Shown here: positions 32,198-39,870 of the stretch, piece after piece
Layout: every line of letters starts with the position of its first letter
How positions within the stretch are numbered: the first letter of the stretch is position 1
From: Pseudomonas subflava
Lineage (GTDB): Bacteria; Pseudomonadota; Gammaproteobacteria; Pseudomonadales; Pseudomonadaceae
Length of the DNA: 64,000 nt
Reading direction: 5' to 3'
Assembly: GCF_023823685.1 (NCBI RefSeq)
Contig: NZ_JAMXBF010000014.1
Coordinates: 124,001 to 188,000, forward strand
Program-made: the position numbers and the translations under genes
The notes under the pieces: generated by a model
The model's database searches: none
The model's input: only the letters and a program-made list of their open reading frames with translations
What the model was told of the DNA's origin: nothing

Positions 32198-33348
32198 CCG
32201 GTCAGCCGCTGCCGTACTGGCGGCTGTCCGCGTTCTACTTCTTCTACTTCGCGATGCTGGGCGCCACCGCGCCCTTCCTGCCGCTGTACTTCCAGCACCT
32301 GGGCTTCTCGCCGGCGCGCATCGGCGAGCTGGTAGCCATTCCCATGCTGATGCGCTGCCTGGCGCCCAACCTGTGGGGCTGGCTGGGCGACCGCAGCGGC
32401 CAGCGCCTGCGCATCGTGCGCTTCGGCGCGCTGTGCACGCTGCTCAGCTTCGCCCTGATCTTCGTCGACCAGAGCTACGCCTGGCTGGCCCTGGTGATGG
32501 CGCTGCACGCGTTCTTCTGGCACGCCGTGCTGCCGCAGTTCGAGGTGATTACCCTGGCCCACCTGCAGGAGCAGACCGCGCGCTATTCGCAGGTTCGCCT
32601 GTGGGGCTCGATCGGCTTCATCGTCGCGGTGATCGGCCTGGGCGAGCTCTTCGAGCGCTTCAGCCCGGGACTGTTTCCGGCCATGGTGGTGCTGATCCTC
32701 GCCGGCATCCTGGTCGGCACCTTGTGGGTGCCCAACGCGGTACCGCAGGCACGGGCCGGGCAGGGCGGCGAGGGCGGTTTCCTCGCCCAGCTGCTGCGTC
32801 CGGGCGTGCCGGCGTTCTTTCTCTGTGTCTGCCTGATGCAGCTGTCACACGGGCCGTACTACACCTTCCTCACCCTGCACCTGGAACAGCTCGGCTATGA
32901 GCGCGGCTTCATCGGCCAGATGTGGGCGCTGGGTGTGGTGGCGGAGATCGTGCTGTTCCTGTTCATGGCACGCATCCTCACGCGCTTCTCGGTGCGCTGG
33001 GTGCTGGCGGCCAGCTTCGCGCTGGCATCGCTGCGCTGGCTGCTGGTGGGCAACCTGGCCGATCAGCTGGGCGTGCTGCTGTTCGCCCAGCTGCTGCACG
33101 CCGCCACCTTCGGCAGCTTCCACGCCGCCGCCATCCATTTCGTCCAGCGCAGCTTCGGCCCCAATCAGCAGGGCCAGGGCCAGGCGCTGTATGCGGCACT
33201 GGCCGGCACCGGGGGCGCCTTGGGCGCGCTGTACGCCGGCTACAGCTGGGTCGGCCTCGGTCCGAGCCTGACCTTCGCCATCGCCAGCTTGGTCGCCCTG
33301 GCCGCGGCCTTTATCATTGCCATCCGTTTGCGCGAGGAGCGGGCATGA
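32194..33348 (+). CDS. MFS transporter (3-phenylpropionate/HcaT-like type)
   Basis: A 384-residue major facilitator with about 12 helices, starting at a GTG that overlaps the aroC stop (GTGA). YWRLSAFYFFYFAMLGATAPFLPLYFQHLGFSPARIG at the start and LWGWLGDRSGQRLRI (the MFS loop 2-3 motif) fit the HcaT/YwfA group (MFS_1-like PF12832). Its substrate is not known. Its stop overlaps the mtnB start (ATGA). The tight linkage aroC-MFS-mtnB-mtnD also occurs in P. aeruginosa, so a role related to methionine salvage is possible but unproven. Confidence 0.88.
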   Translation: MTGQPLPYWRLSAFYFFYFAMLGATAPFLPLYFQHLGFSPARIGELVAIPMLMRCLAPNLWGWLGDRSGQRLRIVRFGALCTLLSFALIFVDQSYAWLALVMALHAFFWHAVLPQFEVITLAHLQEQTARYSQVRLWGSIGFIVAVIGLGELFERFSPGLFPAMVVLILAGILVGTLWVPNAVPQARAGQGGEGGFLAQLLRPGVPAFFLCVCLMQLSHGPYYTFLTLHLEQLGYERGFIGQMWALGVVAEIVLFLFMARILTRFSVRWVLAASFALASLRWLLVGNLADQLGVLLFAQLLHAATFGSFHAAAIHFVQRSFGPNQQGQGQALYAALAGTGGALGALYAGYSWVGLGPSLTFAIASLVALAAAFIIAIRLREERA

Positions 33349-33956
33349 ACCGTGAACAACTGACCCGGCAGATCATCGAGGCCGGGCGCTTCCTGTACGG
33401 CCGCGGCTGGTCGCCGGCCACCAGCAGCAACTATTCGGCGCGCCTGGCGGCCGACCAGGCGCTGCTGACCGTCTCCGGCAAGCACAAGGGCGAGCTGGGC
33501 GAGGGCGACGTGCTGGCCACCGACCTCGACGGCAACAGCCTGGAGCCGGGCAAGAAGCCCTCGGCCGAGACCCTGCTGCACACCCAGCTGTACCGCTGGA
33601 AACCGGAGATCGGCGCCGTGCTGCACACCCACTCGGTCAACGCCACCGTGCTGTCGCGCATGACGCTGGCCGATTCCCTGGTGTTCGCCGATTACGAGTT
33701 GCAGAAGGCCTTCGCCGGGATTTCCACCCATGAGAGTCAGGTGCTGGTGCCGATCTTCGACAACGACCAGGACATCGCCCGCCTGGCCTCCCGGGTACAA
33801 CCCTGGCTCGACGAGCATGCCGACTGCGTCGGCTACCTGATTCGCGGCCACGGCCTGTACACCTGGGGCGCGACCATGGCCGACTGCCTGCGCCAGGTCG
33901 AGGCCTTCGAATTCCTCTTCGAGTGCGAGCTGAAGGTGCGCGCCCTGCAGCGCTGA
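33345..33956 (+). CDS. mtnB: methylthioribulose-1-phosphate dehydratase
   Basis: Methionine salvage: dehydrates 5-methylthioribulose 1-phosphate to the diketone. A 203-residue class II aldolase-fold zinc enzyme with SPATSSNYSARL, the zinc motif VLHTHSVNAT (~95-100) and the second zinc His in IRGHGLYTWGATM (~165). Starts at the ATG overlapping the MFS stop. mtnD follows 64 bases later and mtnC after a further gap, so three consecutive steps of the pathway are encoded together; mtnA (isomerase) is not in the window. Confidence 0.95.
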   Translation: MNREQLTRQIIEAGRFLYGRGWSPATSSNYSARLAADQALLTVSGKHKGELGEGDVLATDLDGNSLEPGKKPSAETLLHTQLYRWKPEIGAVLHTHSVNATVLSRMTLADSLVFADYELQKAFAGISTHESQVLVPIFDNDQDIARLASRVQPWLDEHADCVGYLIRGHGLYTWGATMADCLRQVEAFEFLFECELKVRALQR

Positions 33957-34020
33957 CGCCATCCTCCGGTGCGCACGAACGCACCGACAGAACATGAGCC
34001 CGATGGGCCGGAGACCGACC

Positions 34021-34566
34021 ATGAGCAGCCTGACCGTCTACCACCAGTCCAGCCCCGACGTGCCGAACAAGGTGTTGACCCATGCCGAGGACATCGCCGC
34101 CACGCTGGCCGAGGTCGGCGTGCACTTCGAGCGCTGGCAGGCCAGTGCGCCGATCCAGCCCGGCGCCGGCCAGGACGAGGTGATCGCCGCCTACCGCCCG
34201 CAGATCGACAAACTGATGAGCGAGCGTGGCTACGTCACCGTCGATGTGGTCAGCCTGAACAAGGACCACCCGCAGAAGGACGAGCTGCGCGCCAAGTTCC
34301 TCGACGAGCATCGCCATGGCGAGGACGAGGTGCGTTTCTTCGTCGCCGGCCGCGGGCTGTTCACCCTGCATATCGACGACTACGTCTACGCCGTGCTGTG
34401 CGAGAAGAACGACCTGATCTCGGTGCCGGCCGGCACCCGCCACTGGTTCGACATGGGCGAATTCCCGCACTTCGTGGCGATCCGCCTGTTCAACAACCCC
34501 GAGGGCTGGGTCGCCAACTTCACCGGCGACGAGATCGCCGGCCGTTTTCCGCGTCTGGAGGACTGA
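34021..34566 (+). CDS. mtnD: acireductone dioxygenase
   Basis: Cupin metalloenzyme (181 residues) that oxidises the acireductone to the keto acid of methionine and formate with Fe, or off-pathway with Ni. The metal ligands are in HRHGEDEVRFFVAG (His, His, Glu at ~97-103) and VPAGTRHWFDMG (His ~141). The ATG at 34021 gives the conserved MSSLTVYHQ start; an in-frame ATG at 33994 would add nine unconserved residues. CGGAG lies 8 bases upstream. Confidence 0.95.
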   Translation: MSSLTVYHQSSPDVPNKVLTHAEDIAATLAEVGVHFERWQASAPIQPGAGQDEVIAAYRPQIDKLMSERGYVTVDVVSLNKDHPQKDELRAKFLDEHRHGEDEVRFFVAGRGLFTLHIDDYVYAVLCEKNDLISVPAGTRHWFDMGEFPHFVAIRLFNNPEGWVANFTGDEIAGRFPRLED

Positions 34567-34605
34567 GGCGCTCTATCCCTTCCCGCGTGTGAGGCCGGAC
34601 TGTTT

Positions 34606-34815
34606 ACCCTCTCCCAAGCCCTCTCCCACGCATGGGAGAGGGGGCGGTGTAACCGCATCGAGTCGCCCGTTTCTCTCCATTTACGAGAGAGTGCTAAGGG
34701 AAGGGGGCGGGAACCTGGTGTTCTTCCATGAACGGGGCGGCGCAGTTCAGCGCTGCACGAGTCGGTTGCTCCGCTCTCCGCTTGCGGGAGAGGGGCCAGG
34801 GGAGAGGGCCGTAGA
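34606..34815. repeat. CCCTCTCCC-type intergenic repeats between mtnD and mtnC
   Basis: The 287-base gap holds a hairpin CTCTCCCA-CGCA-TGGGAGAG (34621-34640), a degenerate inverted relative (TTTCTCTCC..GAGAGAG at ~34672-34690) and another hairpin CTCTCCGC..GCGGGAGAG with a trailing GGGGAGAGGGC (34774-34818). They look like tandem and inverted members of one family of short palindromes. No gene seen in the gap. Confidence 0.6.
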
Positions 34816-34853
34816 CATCGCCTCCCCGTTGTCATCTTTTTCAGGAGTCATCC

Positions 34854-35537
34854 ATGCCCATCAAAGCCATCCTCACCGACATCGAAGGCACCACCAGCGC
34901 GGTGAGCTTCGTCTTCGACGTGCTGTTCCCCTATGCCGCCGAGCACCTGCCGCAATTCGTCATCGAGCACGCCGGCGAGCCGGCCGTGGCCGCGCAGCTG
35001 GACGCGGTGCGTGCCGAAAGCGGCGAGGGCGGGGCTGACCTGGGTCGGGTGATCGAGATCCTGTTGCAGTGGATCGCCGAGGACCGCAAGGCCACCCCGC
35101 TCAAGGCCCTGCAGGGCATGATCTGGCAGCAGGGCTATGCCGCCGGCCAGCTCAAGGGCCATGTCTACCCGGACGCGGTGGAGGCGCTCAGGCGCTGGCA
35201 TCGGGACGGCTACGCACTGTACGTCTATTCCTCCGGCTCGGTGCAGGCGCAGAAGCTGATCTTCGGCTGTTCCGAGGCCGGCGACCTGAGCCCGCTGTTC
35301 TCCGGCTACTTCGACACCACCAGCGGTCCCAAGCGCGAGGCCGGTTCCTATCGCAGCATCGCCGAGGCCATCGGCCTGCCGGCCGAGCAGATCCTGTTCC
35401 TCTCCGATGTGGTGCAGGAGCTGGACGCCGCCCGGCTGGCCGGCCTGCAGACCGTCGGTGTGGCCCGCGAGGGCGGCAGCCTGGACGGACATGACACGGT
35501 GGCGAGCTTTGCGGTGATCGATCTGGATCGGCTGTAA
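34854..35537 (+). CDS. mtnC: acireductone synthase (enolase-phosphatase E1)
   Basis: HAD-superfamily bifunctional enolase/phosphatase of methionine salvage (227 residues) that makes the acireductone used by MtnD. The HAD motif I reads AILTDIEGTTSAVSFV (Asp ~9 and Glu ~11, as in MtnC where the second acidic residue is Glu), motif II is YVYSSGSVQAQKLIF and the late acidic motif is ILFLSDVVQELDAA. It is separated from mtnD by a repeat-rich 287-base gap but has the same direction; AGGAG precedes the ATG. Confidence 0.95.
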   Translation: MPIKAILTDIEGTTSAVSFVFDVLFPYAAEHLPQFVIEHAGEPAVAAQLDAVRAESGEGGADLGRVIEILLQWIAEDRKATPLKALQGMIWQQGYAAGQLKGHVYPDAVEALRRWHRDGYALYVYSSGSVQAQKLIFGCSEAGDLSPLFSGYFDTTSGPKREAGSYRSIAEAIGLPAEQILFLSDVVQELDAARLAGLQTVGVAREGGSLDGHDTVASFAVIDLDRL

Positions 35538-35610
35538 ACGCTCCGCGAGGTTGAACCCGGGCCCGACGGAGAAACCCTAAGGAAGGGAATCGTTGCCGGG
35601 AGAGATGCCG

Positions 35611-35823
35611 ATGTTCGACCGCCTGATGCACCTGCCGGACTGGCTGTTCTACGGCGTGCCCGCGCTGCTCTATCTGCTGTTGACGCTCTGGGCCCTGTCC
35701 CACGTACTGGGCAGCGCCAGCCGGCGTCCGCAGAAAATCCTCTGGGTGGCGCTGCTGGTGCTGTTCCCGCTGCTCGGCCTGTTCAACTGGATGATCATGG
35801 GGCCGCGTCGGGCCGCGCAGTGA
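35611..35823 (+). CDS. small PLDc_N-like membrane protein
   Basis: A 70-residue protein (from ATG 35611; GGGAGAG lies 6 bases upstream; in-frame TTG 35593 and ATG 35605 are alternatives). Two hydrophobic stretches: LFYGVPALLYLLLTLWALSHVL and ILWVALLVLFPLLGLFNWMI, ending MGPRRAAQ. The second, with W..LVLFPLLG...(W/Y).I(M/F)GPR, is the pattern of the phospholipase D N-terminal membrane domain (PLDc_N) found as stand-alone small proteins. Function unknown. Confidence 0.72.
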   Translation: MFDRLMHLPDWLFYGVPALLYLLLTLWALSHVLGSASRRPQKILWVALLVLFPLLGLFNWMIMGPRRAAQ

Positions 35824-35839
35824 TGCGTCCATAGCTGCC

Positions 35840-35890
35840 GGTGCGCACAGCGCACCCTACCCATACTCCGTAGGGTGTGCCGTGCGCACC
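35840..35890. repeat. inverted pair of the GTAGGGTGCGC palindrome family
   Basis: GGTGCGCACAGCGCACCCTAC, nine bases, then GTAGGGTGTGCCGTGCGCACC. The same unit recurs at 35963-35982, 44152-44172, 59364-59417 and 63809-63863. Confidence 0.8.
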
Positions 35891-35962
35891 GCTTGCGGCG
35901 GCGCGGTGGACGTCGCTGCGTCGGCGAGCTTCTCGAGCGATCACGCCTGTCCGGCCGACTCT

Positions 35963-36005
35963 GTGCGCACAGCACACCCTACGGCCGCGCGATCACACAC
36001 CCTAC
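35963..36005. repeat. single and partial units of the same palindrome family
   Basis: GTGCGCACAGCACACCCTAC at 35963-35982, then a fragment CACACCCTACC at 35995-36005 that runs to the stop of the catalase-like gene. The 178-base gap between the two flanking genes is almost wholly made of these units. Confidence 0.65.
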
Positions 36006-37147
36006 CGGGATTGCGGCGCGGCGTTGCGCTGGTGGCGGTACACGCTGACGGCCTCGTACACCGCCTTGCGCAGGCGGTTGATGCCGCCGATCGGCCGGTG
36101 CTCCGGCAGCGCGTGCCAGGGGTTGAAGGAGAGGTTGTCGCAGAACAGGTTCTGCTCGCGGGTATCGAAGTCCTGCGCCGCTACGCGGATGGTCGCCACC
36201 GTCTCGAAGGGCGAGATGTCCTCGCTCCATTCCACACTGGTGTCCTCGATGGGCATGTAGTAGTTCGGATTCTGCCGCTGCACCTGCAGGGCGAAGCAGG
36301 CCGGCACGCGGTCCAGCGAGAGCTGCTGGTACAGCGCATTGCGCAGGAAGTTGGGCAGGGCGGTGTTCTGCTCCGGCAGCTCGTAGCGCGGGCAGCTCTG
36401 CGGGTCCGGTACCACGCGGTACTTGATGTTGTTCGGGCCGAGCTTGAACGGTGCGATGGAGCTGTAGGTGGCGTCCACCGGGCTGTCCGGCGCCGGGGCC
36501 AGGGTCTTCAGGGCGATGAACAGGTGGCGGACCTCCCAGGTGCGCGGGTCGAGGCTGGGGAAGAACGCCCGGATCTTTTGGCCGCTGGCCTGGGCGGCGA
36601 AGTTCTGCTTGTACTCGGCTACGTCGCGAACGAAGAACAGCGAGTTGTTGAACATCACGAAGTCCTGGTCGCCGGCGGTCGCCTTGCTGCTGAGCAGCTT
36701 CTCGCCGGGCACGTCGAGCAGCTTGATGGCCATGCCGCGGGCGTCGCGGGCGCTGTCGAACTGCGGGTAGGCGTTGCCGTTGGACAGGCGCATCCACGCC
36801 TGCCAGGTCTTGCCCGGCTCGACCAGTACGCCGTGGCGCAGCTCCGGCACCAGGTTCTGCAGCACGGTCATTTCGGCCTTCACGCAGCCGTGGGCCTTGG
36901 CATGGGCGTCGCGCAGCACGCGGGTGTTGTCGCGGTGCTGTTCGACGATGCGGATGGCGTCCTCGATGATCCCCTGGGTCATCGCCGCCTCGTCCTTGGG
37001 AATCTCCTCCTCGGTCGACACGGGGCCCGAGAATTTCCAGGCGTAGTAGGCCTCGCCGAGGCCCCAGCCGAGGGCGCCGACCACCACGAGAATCAACAGC
37101 AGACGGCCGACGAGGCGGCCGAGCCAGAGCCAGAAGCGTTTGAGCAT
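36002..37147 (-). CDS. catalase-family haem protein with N-terminal membrane anchor
   Basis: A 381-residue protein of the small catalase-related family (SrpA-like or plant-allene-oxide-synthase-like fold). An N-terminal helix (LVGRLLLILVVVGALGWGLGEAYYAW) makes it an anchored periplasmic protein. The catalase core shows the distal His in AKAHGCVKAEMTV (~86), WMRLSNGNAYPQFDSARDARGMAIKLLDVPGEKLL (the strand with the haem-facing Arg), DFVMFNNSLFFVRD and YSSIAPFKLG (~240). Such proteins act as peroxidases or on lipid peroxides; true catalase activity is doubtful. The di-haem cytochrome gene is 12 bases upstream, so the two are one operon and may exchange electrons. Confidence 0.85.
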   Translation of the reverse strand: MLKRFWLWLGRLVGRLLLILVVVGALGWGLGEAYYAWKFSGPVSTEEEIPKDEAAMTQGIIEDAIRIVEQHRDNTRVLRDAHAKAHGCVKAEMTVLQNLVPELRHGVLVEPGKTWQAWMRLSNGNAYPQFDSARDARGMAIKLLDVPGEKLLSSKATAGDQDFVMFNNSLFFVRDVAEYKQNFAAQASGQKIRAFFPSLDPRTWEVRHLFIALKTLAPAPDSPVDATYSSIAPFKLGPNNIKYRVVPDPQSCPRYELPEQNTALPNFLRNALYQQLSLDRVPACFALQVQRQNPNYYMPIEDTSVEWSEDISPFETVATIRVAAQDFDTREQNLFCDNLSFNPWHALPEHRPIGGINRLRKAVYEAVSVYRHQRNAAPQSR

Positions 37148-37159
37148 GGCAGCGAATCC

Positions 37160-39040
37160 TTAATTGTTGTTCTGGCAGTTGGGGCCGGGCGTCCATGGGC
37201 GGCTTTCGGCGGGTTCGAGCCGGCTCTCCAGCCGGGCGTCGCCCATCACCTTGAGGTATTCGATCAGCGCGTAGCGCTCCTGGGGCTCCAGGAAGCGGCC
37301 GATCACCCCCTCGTTGCGGCAACCGTCGCGGAACTCGTGGCCGCGGTTGCCGTTGCCGGTCACGCCGGTGTCGAACAGGAAGCCGCCCTTGAACTCTCCG
37401 GTGAGGAAGCCCGCGCGCTTGGGGTCGTACTCGAAGTTGCCGACCCAGAACCGGGTGTCGCGCTCGACCACCGGCGACAGCAGCTGGAACAGGTTGGGCA
37501 CCGAGCCGTTGTGCAGGAAGGGCGGGGTGGCCCAGATGCCGTGCAGCGGTCGCGCCTTGTAGCCGCGCTTCTCCTGTACGCCGATGGCCAGGCCGTAGCC
37601 GTCCATGTCCGCGCGCTCGGCGGGCTGGATGCCGGCGTCGTGGTACGCGCGGTTCTCCACGTACGCGGTGACGTAGGCCAGGCCCTTGGCGCTGGAAATG
37701 CTGGCGAAGTCGACTTCCTCGAGGTCCGCGCCGAACAGCTTCACGTCCAGCCTGGCCAGCTCCGCCTTCTTCCAGCCCAGCCGACGAATGTCGAAGCGGT
37801 GATCAGCGATGTTGTCGGCGGTGGTCGGGTCGGTGCCGATGATGCGGGTCGGCACGATGCGCATGCGCCACTCGGGATCGCGCGCCGGCGCCAGGCGACG
37901 ATCCGGCGGCACCGGGTCGGGCGCGTGGCAGTAGGCGCAGTTCTCGGCGAACAGTGCGCGGCCCTGGCTGGCGAGATCGATATCGACCTTGCCGAGCACC
38001 TCTTCCGGCCAGGTCGGCGGCTTCAGCTGCTTGAGCGTCTCTTCCAGGGTGTAGAGGTCGTGCAGGCGCACGCTGGAGGGATAGCGCTCGTCTTCCGGCA
38101 GTCGCGCGCCGTTCTCGTCGAACAGGTGCAGGGTGGCGCCTACGCCGAGGGCCTCGCCGATGTTGCGCGCCATCGGCTGCATGGCCGAGCCGTTCCACTG
38201 TACCCAGTCGAACTTCCAGATGTCCCAGACCTGCGGGTAGCTGACCGGGGCGTTGGCGACGCGATAGTTGCTCTCGTCGATGGCGTCGCCGAACACGCTG
38301 TTGGCGATGCGGCCGAAGGCGTCGGTGCGGCCGAAGCCTTCCTCGGTCGGGTAGAGGCCCCGGTGCCAGTCGTTGAAGGCGGTGCCGAGCAGGCGGTCGA
38401 GCACCGTCTTGAAGTCTTCGCGCAGCTGGTCCTTGCCCTGCTCGTAGTTGTCGCCCAGCACGGTCCTGGCGAAGCGGTTGAACTTGATCGGGTTGTAGTA
38501 GGTGAAGGCCATGCTCATGCCCATCGCCTGCCCGAAGCCGCCACCCTTGAGGGTCGGCACCGTGGAGGCCAGGGAGTGCAGGGCGGCGCCGCCGTCGATT
38601 CGCACGGCCTGGCCCTGGTAGCGCAGCTCGCCGCTGTGGCAGGCGGCGCAGGTGATGTCGAGGTAGTGGATGCCGGCCTCGTCGTCCTGGTGGCGGGCGA
38701 AACCCACCGGCAGGTTGCCGGGGTTCAGCGCGCCGGGCTGCTGCCGCGGATCGGTGAGGAAGCCGAAACGGGCCAGGTAGTCGGGACGGGCGAACTTGTC
38801 CCTGGAGAAGGGCATTTCCAGGGCGGTGAACCAGTCGTAGCGCAGGCCCTTCACCGTGGTGCCCTGGGGGGTGTAGTAGTAGGTCTGCCGGGCCCGCTCG
38901 TCCCACTGGTCGAGGTAATGCACCTGCTGCGGTTTGTCGAAGACCGGCAGGTTGGGCCGTGCGATGTAGTAGAGGACGACCGCCAGGGCGCCGAGGGCAA
39001 GCAACAGGATCAGGCCAACTACGCGGCGCAGGACTCGCAT
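37160..39040 (-). CDS. di-haem cytochrome c (peroxidase/RoxA-like), membrane-anchored
   Basis: A 626-residue protein with an N-terminal hydrophobic helix (VVGLILLLALGALAVVLYYI) and two c-type haem sites, CAACH (residues 131-135) and CAYCH (368-372). The MSMAFTYYNP, IWKFDWVQWNG and RPLHGIWATPPFLHNGSVPNLFQLL segments belong to the large group of di-haem proteins related to MauG/CcpA peroxidases; the length and the aromatic-rich middle are closer to the RoxA-like branch, of which RoxA cleaves rubber. That specific activity is only a possibility. It is likely exported and haem-loaded in the periplasm. Operon with the catalase-like gene suggests a shared peroxide or lipid-peroxide role. Confidence 0.85.
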   Translation of the reverse strand: MRVLRRVVGLILLLALGALAVVLYYIARPNLPVFDKPQQVHYLDQWDERARQTYYYTPQGTTVKGLRYDWFTALEMPFSRDKFARPDYLARFGFLTDPRQQPGALNPGNLPVGFARHQDDEAGIHYLDITCAACHSGELRYQGQAVRIDGGAALHSLASTVPTLKGGGFGQAMGMSMAFTYYNPIKFNRFARTVLGDNYEQGKDQLREDFKTVLDRLLGTAFNDWHRGLYPTEEGFGRTDAFGRIANSVFGDAIDESNYRVANAPVSYPQVWDIWKFDWVQWNGSAMQPMARNIGEALGVGATLHLFDENGARLPEDERYPSSVRLHDLYTLEETLKQLKPPTWPEEVLGKVDIDLASQGRALFAENCAYCHAPDPVPPDRRLAPARDPEWRMRIVPTRIIGTDPTTADNIADHRFDIRRLGWKKAELARLDVKLFGADLEEVDFASISSAKGLAYVTAYVENRAYHDAGIQPAERADMDGYGLAIGVQEKRGYKARPLHGIWATPPFLHNGSVPNLFQLLSPVVERDTRFWVGNFEYDPKRAGFLTGEFKGGFLFDTGVTGNGNRGHEFRDGCRNEGVIGRFLEPQERYALIEYLKVMGDARLESRLEPAESRPWTPGPNCQNNN

Positions 39041-39248
39041 GACATCAACATCCCTGTGGTTATTTCTTATGGGGAACGTTTATGCCAAGCCGCGCAGACG
39101 ATGGCAAGCGGCCATGATGGCGAAAAATTGCGCAGTTCTCTGTCGAAACGGCGGCTCGCGGCCGCCCGCGCGGCCTGCGGCACAGACAGTGGGCGTCCAC
39201 AGCGGCGTGAATATCAGGTTATTGACGCCAGCAATCGGTATGCGCGGA

Positions 39249-39863
39249 TCAACAGCCCAGCGAATCGGCCTGGCGATAGAGCATCAGCAGCTTGCGCGTG
39301 ATGGTCTGCTGGATGTCGTCGCGCTCGAACGAGGAGAGGCGGGTGAGGCGCTGCACCTGCAGGCGATGCAGGTGGATATAGGGCATCTTCTGGTCGAACT
39401 CGCGCAGGTCGCCCTTCATCAGGATCGGCAGGAACACGTCGCCGATTTTCTTCTGGTTGCTGATGATCTGCGCCAGCGCCGGCTTGAAGGCCATGGTCTT
39501 GGGCGCCGGGCTGCCTTCCTTCATCTGCGTGGTGAGCAGCAGCCCCGGCTTGCCCAGCACGACCCCGGGCAGCACGCACAGACCGGTCTTGCGCACCGCA
39601 GCCGGGTCGATGCCGTGCAGGGTGTCGTGGAAGGCGTAGGGATTGGGCAGCACCACCATCTTGCGCCCGTAGTCGCTGGGAAAGTGCAGGTTGTAGTTGG
39701 TGTACAGCTGGCGGGTGGACTCCGAATACACGCACAGGCGGTTCTCGAACAGCATGATGAAGCGCTCGGCCAGCTCGCGTCGGGCGATGCTGTCCAGGTC
39801 CCAGATCAGGTCCTGGTTCTGTTGCTGGCCGAGATCGACCTCCTGGTGCTCCATACTGCTCAT
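39249..39863 (-). CDS. hypothetical protein downstream of the chemoreceptor
   Basis: A 204-residue soluble protein without signal peptide or membrane segment. Segments such as ERFIMLFENRLCVYSESTRQLYTNY, VVLPNPYAFHDTLHGIDPAAVR and GLCVLPGVVLGKPGLLLTTQMKEG look well structured, but I recognise no family. GAGGTG lies before the ATG at 39863, which is only 7 bases after the chemoreceptor stop, so it is almost surely co-transcribed and probably acts with that receptor. The start at 39863 is chosen over longer frames that would run into the receptor gene. Confidence 0.75.
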   Translation of the reverse strand: MSSMEHQEVDLGQQQNQDLIWDLDSIARRELAERFIMLFENRLCVYSESTRQLYTNYNLHFPSDYGRKMVVLPNPYAFHDTLHGIDPAAVRKTGLCVLPGVVLGKPGLLLTTQMKEGSPAPKTMAFKPALAQIISNQKKIGDVFLPILMKGDLREFDQKMPYIHLHRLQVQRLTRLSSFERDDIQQTITRKLLMLYRQADSLGC

Positions 39864-39870
39864 CGACACC

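Noticed and set aside
35882..39301. 1139-codon open frame on the plus strand
   Set aside because: Antisense of the catalase-like and di-haem cytochrome genes, which have clear motifs on the minus strand.
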